In this document: piece by piece, positions 58,931-64,000 of the stretch
Layout of the letters: each line of letters begins with the position of its first letter
How positions within the stretch are numbered: position 1 is the first letter of the stretch
Source: Parcubacteria bacterium C7867-001
Lineage (GTDB): Bacteria > Patescibacteria > Paceibacteria > UBA9973 > UBA2103
NCBI GenBank assembly: GCA_001189095.1
Contig: LFCK01000002.1
Location: 217,036 to 281,035 of the forward strand
Reading direction: 5' to 3'
Length of the DNA stretch: 64,000 nt
Notes under the pieces: generated by a model
Database searches by the model: none
Told to the model about the DNA's origin: nothing
What the model saw: the letters and a program-made list of their open reading frames with translations, nothing else
Made by a program: the position numbers and the translations under genes

Positions 58931-59641
58931 TTATTTCTTCGCGAGTTCTGCGTCGATGAGCGGTGCAATCGTGCTGTACGGCTGGGCGCCAGCTACGAGT
59001 GTGGTGCCGATAATGCCTGCTGGCGTACCGTTGACGCCGAATTTCGATGCCTCGGCGCGGTTTGCGGCGATTGCTGCATCGTACTTCGACTTATTCTCAT
59101 TCATAAGCTTGGTCACGCGAGCAACGTCGACCCCCGGAATTTTCTTGGTAAGTTCCTGAATCGAGGCGAGGTCGCCGAAGCCCTTATCGCCTTCGTCATC
59201 CTGCGCTTCGAACATTGCCTGATACCAGACATAGAACTTGTCTGGATATGCGTCCCACATAGCGCGAGCGAACTGCGCTGCTGCGGTCGAGTCGCTGCCA
59301 AGGAACTGGAAGTCCTTGAAGATCACGCGAAGCTTTCCAGTCTTCACATAGTTCTCATGCAATTGCGTCATAACGGTGGTGTCGAACTGTTTGCAGAATG
59401 GGCACTGGTAGTCGAACCAATACGCCATGACGACCGGAGCGTCGGGGCTCCCGATGTACGGATCGCCATTCATCTGTACATCTTTAATGTCGACTGCTTT
59501 CGCTGTGCCGCCGTCGTCATTCGGTGCAGCATCGGGACGACCGAACGCGAATGCGCCCGCGATAATAATCGCACCAGCAACAACCGCAAGCGGTGTGCCA
59601 TATTTTTCAATAAATGTTCCTCCTGTAGTGCTTTTTTCCAT
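58931..59641 (-). CDS. DsbA-like thiol oxidoreductase, membrane-anchored
   Basis: 236 residues. N-terminal helix (AVVAGAIIIAGAFAFG), then a thioredoxin fold with CPFC (YQCPFCKQF) and cis-Pro in GVNGTPAGIIG. Likely introduces or reshuffles disulfides in exported proteins, several of which here carry Cys pairs. TAGGAT eight bases before ATG. Confidence 0.92.
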   Translation of the reverse strand: MEKSTTGGTFIEKYGTPLAVVAGAIIIAGAFAFGRPDAAPNDDGGTAKAVDIKDVQMNGDPYIGSPDAPVVMAYWFDYQCPFCKQFDTTVMTQLHENYVKTGKLRVIFKDFQFLGSDSTAAAQFARAMWDAYPDKFYVWYQAMFEAQDDEGDKGFGDLASIQELTKKIPGVDVARVTKLMNENKSKYDAAIAANRAEASKFGVNGTPAGIIGTTLVAGAQPYSTIAPLIDAELAKK

Positions 59642-59719
59642 ATATACGGATCCTACTAATAGTGTGGGACCAGTATACCATTTACACCAGTTCGTCGAGA
59701 TGGTCGGCTAAGGGCCCAG

Positions 59720-60334
59720 TTACGGGCGGTTTTTACGATGCATTTTATAGAATTCGATCCAGAAGGGAATCACGGAAACAACAAGAATGATGATAATGAA
59801 CGGCGTGAGGTATTCCTGAATCTGCGGAAATGTTTTTCCAAGTATGTGGCCAAGCGTGGTGAGACCAGCGCCCCAGATAATCGCGCCGATGATGTTATAT
59901 GTAATAAATTTTCCATACGGCATGTTGCCGACACCGGCGAAGATCGGAACGAATGTGCGCACGACCGCGAGGAAGCGGGCGAAGATAATTGCGCGGCCAC
60001 CGAATCTCGCATAGAACTCCTGCGTTCGCTCAAGATGTTTTTTATTGAAGAAGAATGAATCCTCTTTCGTAAAAATCTTTGGACCGAGCTTACGTCCAAT
60101 CCAGTAGCCGGCACTGTCGCCCAAAATTGCGGCGACCGTAACGGTGAGCGCAAGCGGAACAATCTCAAAGAACCCTTGCGTGCTCGCAATACCCGCGACG
60201 AAGAGAAGTGTGTCGCCGGGGAATATAAATCCGAATGGAATGCCTGATTCGCAAAAGACGATAAGGAAGAGGCCGACATAGCCGGCGCTTTGAATAAGTT
60301 CTGGTAGGGAAACGTGCAGTAGTGAAGAAAGCAT
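59720..60334 (-). CDS. DedA-family membrane protein
   Basis: 204 residues. Family motifs: ESGIPFGFIFPGDTLLFVAG, GDSAGYWIGRKLGPK, F-x-x-R-F-L-A-V-V-R-T-F-V-P and AGVGNMPYGKFITYN. DedA proteins act in membrane lipid (undecaprenyl phosphate) recycling. The start shares a divergent promoter region with the peptidase gene at 60360. Confidence 0.93.
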   Translation of the reverse strand: MLSSLLHVSLPELIQSAGYVGLFLIVFCESGIPFGFIFPGDTLLFVAGIASTQGFFEIVPLALTVTVAAILGDSAGYWIGRKLGPKIFTKEDSFFFNKKHLERTQEFYARFGGRAIIFARFLAVVRTFVPIFAGVGNMPYGKFITYNIIGAIIWGAGLTTLGHILGKTFPQIQEYLTPFIIIILVVSVIPFWIEFYKMHRKNRP

Positions 60335-60359
60335 AGAAGCAGCATATACTACCTTCGTC

Positions 60360-60776
60360 ATGGAAGACAACGAATTCAAAGCCATAGTCGAAGACGAGTG
60401 GACGAAGGTCCCCGCGCGCTTTGCAAAGCATATTCAAAATGTCGCGCTCCTTATAGAAGATGAGCCGAACGAAGACATTCGAGCACGCGAAGGTTTGAGT
60501 GCGCACGATACCTTGCTCGGTTTGTATCAAGGAATTCCGAATATCGAGCGCGGGAGTCTCTATGGAGTGGGTCCTACTATGCCTGACACCATCACACTCT
60601 TCCGTCTTCCGATTCTCGAAGAGGCTCACGAACTCACCGATACCGATACGTCGTTATATGGAAAGATGGTTCGCAAAGTTGTTCGAGAGACGTTGTGGCA
60701 TGAAATTGGTCACTATCTTGGGCTCGACGAAGCGCAGATACATGAGCGCGAGGAGGAGCGAACCAACGATTTTTAG
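60360..60776 (+). CDS. Small Zn-metallopeptidase-like protein (PF06262 type)
   Basis: 138 residues. HEIGHYLGLDE carries the H-E-x-x-H zinc motif near residue 116; ITLFRLPILEE precedes it. Matches the 'possible Zn-metallopeptidase' family PF06262. TATACT nine bases before ATG. Confidence 0.88.
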   Translation: MEDNEFKAIVEDEWTKVPARFAKHIQNVALLIEDEPNEDIRAREGLSAHDTLLGLYQGIPNIERGSLYGVGPTMPDTITLFRLPILEEAHELTDTDTSLYGKMVRKVVRETLWHEIGHYLGLDEAQIHEREEERTNDF

Positions 60777-61261
60777 CTACTCCGAAGCTAGGTTATCCAC
60801 ACAAAAAATCGACACTTTTTTGATCAATTTTTACTCAAAAATGAGCGTCATTTTTATGTAGTAAGCTCATTCGGAGCAAGTCCGCCACGGGCTCATGGAA
60901 GCTCCTTAGAACTTTTTGGAAACAAAAGACCTATTTGGAAATTAGTAGAGAATCCAAGAAAAATGCCGAGATTGAATATGTTTTATATTTTGATTTTTTT
61001 ATCTCGGTCATCCGAGATTTCTTGTATATAAAAGGTATTTTCGATGAATATCGACAAGCCGAGCCTATTTTCTTGGTTTTTTCTTCTACTTTTTCATCCT
61101 AAAAGGACCTAAAAATAACCCTCTTTTGATACTAAAAAGCCTATCTCTTTTGAGGATAAAAAAGTGGCTATTTCCTTTCAAAAATCTTGGAATCTCGTGG
61201 GAGCGGAAATCCTTGTTTGGCGTTTTGGTCTTATAGAATATAGCGAGTCGACATTTATCGC
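60777..61261. other. AT-rich 485-base gap with one DnaA-box-like site
   Basis: Clearly richer in A+T than the rest of the window. It contains TTATCCACA (60793-60801), T-runs, a hairpin ATCTCGG-TCAT-CCGAGAT (about 61000-61020), repeated CCTAAAA/CTAAAA segments (61098-61140) and TAGAAT at 61234-61239 that may start the next gene. An ORF at 61164-61376 is in another frame of the next gene and is not supported. Function unknown. Confidence 0.4.
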
Positions 61262-64000
61262 ATGTCTGTATCTCGAGAAAAACTTATCTCCACAAATGAA
61301 GCCGCAAAACTGTACGGCTATCATTACAGCTATCTTTCGAGGCTCTGCAAGAAGGGCGCAATTGATGCAACTCTGATCGGAGGTTCGTGGATGATCGATC
61401 GTGCTTCTCTCGAGCGTTTCGTGTCGGGTAAGAACGAAGTTAAAAAAGCACGCGCAGCTTCACTCTCCGAAGAGCGCAAAAAAGAATACGAAACCAAGAC
61501 CCACGCTGGAGAGGATAAGCTGGAGCATCAGTCACCCAATAGTCATCTACCGGATACTCGACCGTTCGTCCACGCTTACACGCACGCATTTGGTTCACTT
61601 GCTTTTGTCCTCGCTCTTGTTGGAACAGGGGCGCTAACTCTTCTCGCGCCCATATCGCCAGTCGGTTCGGTGCTTGGTGCGGCTACAGAAAGTGCACAGC
61701 AGGTTTCGCAGGTCATCCTCAAAACGCATCGTGCCTTTACGAACGACGTTGCGCGCGACGTGCGACGTGCAGTTCTTTCAATAGGCGAAGTAACGCATCT
61801 TGCTTCTTCACCACGCAATGAGCTGCTCGCCGCATCGGTTGCAGCAGACGAGGATTCGCTCAATGTTGGAGAAGAGGCAGCACTCTTTACGTACGATACG
61901 ATTAACGATTTCTTCGCGAGCGGCGCGCGATATCTTGCCTCGCTTCTCGGTCCGCGCACGATAGTCATAACGCCGCAGCCGATCATAACGAATCAGATTG
62001 TTTCAGCTCCGGCGACCAACACGACTGCAACGCGTTATGCAGTGGTTGCACCAACGCAAACGACCATTACCAAAACGCCAGTTACGAATTACTTCTTCCA
62101 AGGGGTAACACCAGCGTATGTCGATCTCCGTATAGGGCAGCTGCTCGGTGTATTCCTTGATCGTCAATCCGATAATGACAACGAAGGAAGTGGCGGTGGA
62201 GGAACAGGAAATGGTTCAGTCACTTCGGTTGCTATTGATGGCGGCTCAACAGGTCTTTCGTTCGCTGGTGGTCCGATTACGAGTTCTGGAACATTTACGC
62301 TTTCGGGAACGCTCGGTATTGCAAGTGGCGGCACTGGACTCGTGTCGTATACACCGGGGGATATTTTGTATGCGGATTCGGGAGGAAATCTTGCGAGACT
62401 TCCCGTTGGCTCGAGCGGACAAGTGCTGAAGATTTCTGGAGGGTATCCCGCGTGGGGTTCTGATCTTCTTGGAAGTGGAGGTGCTGGTGCGTGGGCGACA
62501 ACGTCGGACAGTCTTGCGGTGTATCCAGCTGATACCACGAATGTTGTCATCATCGGCAGCAGCGCGACGTCGACGACAGGAAATATTTTTGAAGTTGTTG
62601 GCAGCTCGCTTCTACGCGGAACGGTAACGGCTTACAACACGATCACTGGACCGCGCTTTGTCGCAACCTCGACGACGGCGTCGACCTTCCCGTATGCGTC
62701 AACGACAGGAGTCTCGAGCTCCTATGCTTCGTCGACGAACCTTTTCGCTGGGAACTTCACGCTCGGTTCTGCCTCAGGCTTCCTCAAAGCCACGGCGGGT
62801 GTCGTTTCAGCGACGGCAATCAGTCTTGCGTCGGATATAAGCGGTATTTTGCCGGTTGGAAACGGCGGCACCGGCTGGGCGGCTATCGAAAGTGGCGCAA
62901 TTCCATACGGTAACGGCTCTTCTGCACTTTCGACAACGTCCGCTGGTACGAATGGTTACGTTCTTGCGCTCTCTGGTGGTGTGCCAACGTGGGTCGCGAC
63001 CTCATCAATCAACAACGGTGTCTTCTCCATCCAGCAGACGGGGGGTGGTTCTGCACAGACAGGTGCGATAACGTTTGCGACTTCAAGTGCGACGTCGAAC
63101 GGTCAAACGGTCGGCTTCAACATAACTAATTCATCGGGTGCGTTTACGTTCACCCCGACACTTTCAGGAACGCTCACGGTCGCAGGAGGGGGAACGGGGC
63201 AAACATCTTTCACTTCGGGAAATCTTTTGTACGGTGCGGGAACTGGCGGTGTTCAAAATGTTGCGACGACGTCATTTGCAACGAGCGGCGAATTCTCATA
63301 CTCAGGAACCCTTGGTGCGCTCGTCGGTGGAGCGAATGGCACGCTCTCGCTTACGACGAACGGAGTTGGTCTCACGAAGCTCGCGCAAATTGCCGCGAAT
63401 TCAATTCTTGGAAACAACACGGGCTCAACGGGAAATGTCGTTGCGTTCGCAACTTCATCGCTTGGAATCGCTCTTTCTGATACGACTGGCACGCTCGCGG
63501 TGAATCGCGGAGGTACTGGGACTGCGACAACGCCGAGCTACGGAGAACTCTTGGTCGGCAACGGTTCGGGCGGCTACACACTTATGTCGACGTCGTCGCT
63601 CAACATTACAGGCAGCGGTGGAAGTGGTACGCCGGGGGGTAGTGATACACAGGTCCAGTTCAATGATGGTGGAAGCTTCGGTGGTGATGCTGGCTTTACC
63701 TACAACAAGACTGCAGATCGCATTACGGCAACCTACGCATCGACAACAGGACTCTCATCTTCGTACGCATCATCGACGAACGCCTTCTTCGGAAATCTTT
63801 CGGTCGGTTCGCTCTCAGGCTTCTTGAAAGCAACCGCAGGTGTTGTCTCGACGGCACTCGTGAATCTCGCCGCCGACGTGACCGGTGTTCTTCCGGTCGG
63901 CAACGGCGGCACCGGCTGGGCAGCAATACAGTCCGGCGCAATTCCATACGGCAACGGCACGAGCGCACTCTCGACAACGACTGCTGGAACGAACGGTCAG
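61262..64000 (+). CDS. Giant repetitive surface protein with N-terminal DNA-binding-like domain (3' truncated by window)
   Basis: An uninterrupted frame of 913 codons runs to the window edge. Residues 1-60 form an excisionase/MerR-like helix-turn-helix (STNEAAKLYGYHYSYLSRLC, then GGSWMIDRASLERFV). Residues about 110-135 are a membrane helix (AFGSLAFVLALVGTGALTLLAP). From about 320 on the protein is Gly/Ser/Thr-rich with tail-fibre-like repeats: GNGGTGWAAI, SGAIPYGNG and SGFLKATAGVVS recur 1041 bases (347 residues) apart. DNA copies 62692-62957 and 63733-64000 are similar. Seen: domain order. Inferred: a cytoplasmic DNA-binding part tethered to an exported fibre. Confidence 0.85.
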   Translation, partial: MSVSREKLISTNEAAKLYGYHYSYLSRLCKKGAIDATLIGGSWMIDRASLERFVSGKNEVKKARAASLSEERKKEYETKTHAGEDKLEHQSPNSHLPDTRPFVHAYTHAFGSLAFVLALVGTGALTLLAPISPVGSVLGAATESAQQVSQVILKTHRAFTNDVARDVRRAVLSIGEVTHLASSPRNELLAASVAADEDSLNVGEEAALFTYDTINDFFASGARYLASLLGPRTIVITPQPIITNQIVSAPATNTTATRYAVVAPTQTTITKTPVTNYFFQGVTPAYVDLRIGQLLGVFLDRQSDNDNEGSGGGGTGNGSVTSVAIDGGSTGLSFAGGPITSSGTFTLSGTLGIASGGTGLVSYTPGDILYADSGGNLARLPVGSSGQVLKISGGYPAWGSDLLGSGGAGAWATTSDSLAVYPADTTNVVIIGSSATSTTGNIFEVVGSSLLRGTVTAYNTITGPRFVATSTTASTFPYASTTGVSSSYASSTNLFAGNFTLGSASGFLKATAGVVSATAISLASDISGILPVGNGGTGWAAIESGAIPYGNGSSALSTTSAGTNGYVLALSGGVPTWVATSSINNGVFSIQQTGGGSAQTGAITFATSSATSNGQTVGFNITNSSGAFTFTPTLSGTLTVAGGGTGQTSFTSGNLLYGAGTGGVQNVATTSFATSGEFSYSGTLGALVGGANGTLSLTTNGVGLTKLAQIAANSILGNNTGSTGNVVAFATSSLGIALSDTTGTLAVNRGGTGTATTPSYGELLVGNGSGGYTLMSTSSLNITGSGGSGTPGGSDTQVQFNDGGSFGGDAGFTYNKTADRITATYASTTGLSSSYASSTNAFFGNLSVGSLSGFLKATAGVVSTALVNLAADVTGVLPVGNGGTGWAAIQSGAIPYGNGTSALSTTTAGTNGQ
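62692..64000 (+). repeat. Long-period internal repeat in the giant gene
   Basis: Segments starting at 62692 and 63733 are similar over about 265 bases, period 1041 bases. Both encode S-T-T-G-x-S-S-S-Y-A-S-S-T-N followed by SGFLKATAGVVS and GNGGTGWAAI. Synonymous differences show that the copies have diverged under protein-level constraint. Confidence 0.75.

Noticed and set aside
60777..61261. Chromosomal origin of replication
   Set aside because: Only one consensus DnaA box and no dnaA, dnaN or other origin-linked gene nearby; reported only as a low-interest observation.
1..64000. Prophage or insertion sequence
   Set aside because: No transposase, integrase, terminase or capsid frame was recognised. 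The tail-fibre-like repeats at 62000-64000 follow a membrane helix in one protein and do not by themselves indicate a phage.

Overview
The window looks like a piece of a Candidate Phyla Radiation (Patescibacteria, Parcubacteria-type) chromosome. Evidence: mostly short, tightly packed genes; many small one-membrane-segment or Cys-rich orphan proteins; a short release factor 2; a CxxC zinc-ribbon protein of a type I associate with this group; no rRNA, phage or IS genes; and a large set of genes whose -10 hexamer sits only 6-9 bases before the start codon, which implies leaderless mRNAs. The taxonomic placement is inference; no marker gene allows a firm call. TGA is used as a normal stop codon.

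Layout. 1-5.1 kb: end of an unknown gene, initiator-like tRNA-Met, cupin, TspO-like protein, KGG-repeat protein, an orphan gene, a MASE1 hybrid histidine kinase and a small membrane protein. 5.4-16.9 kb: the most distinctive region. A PP2C phosphatase, a kinase with a C-terminal zinc ribbon and a vWA protein (the composition of the 'TerY-P triad' described near tellurite-resistance genes) are interleaved with a nicotinamidase-like hydrolase and followed by an ADP-ribosylglycohydrolase, NAD synthetase (nadE), nicotinate phosphoribosyltransferase (pncB), a NadM-Nudix bifunctional enzyme, a deoxyribosyltransferase-like protein and an NrtR-type regulator. Together these cover nicotinamide to NAD+ and the turnover of ADP-ribose. 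17-24 kb: tRNAs (Met, Asp, two Thr), a SemiSWEET, Nudix and apt genes, a TrmB regulator and small membrane proteins. 23.8-28 kb: prfB-ftsE-ftsX-pyrG. 28-43 kb: many small proteins, a tRNA-Gln locus in which one complete tRNA gene lies inside another split one, an ABC-F ATPase, a second TspO, a VIT1-like transporter, SNase, AlkB-like, ATP-grasp and a TerC/DUF475 membrane protein. 43-50 kb: an RND pump with its adaptor, MltG and orphans. 50-60.8 kb: ferritin-like protein, TrmB, M23 peptidase, ABC exporter, TypA/BipA, DEAD-box helicase with an overlapping upstream ORF, DsbA-like protein, DedA, small Zn-peptidase. 60.8-64 kb: an AT-rich gap, then a large repetitive protein that starts with a DNA-binding domain and runs off the end.

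Two styles of gene start coexist. Most genes are leaderless-like. The NAD/triad genes and apt instead have Shine-Dalgarno sites and leaders; nadE, pncB, the ADP-ribosylglycohydrolase, nadM and apt also share a boxA-like GTTCTTTG or GCTCTTTG element, usually beside stem-loops, suggesting common post-initiation control of NAD and ADP-ribose metabolism. The best candidates for something undescribed are (i) this phospho-signalling plus NAD salvage cluster and its shared leader element, (ii) the nested tRNA-Gln locus, and (iii) antisense copies of tRNA 3' ends, with hairpins, placed just downstream of three tRNA genes.
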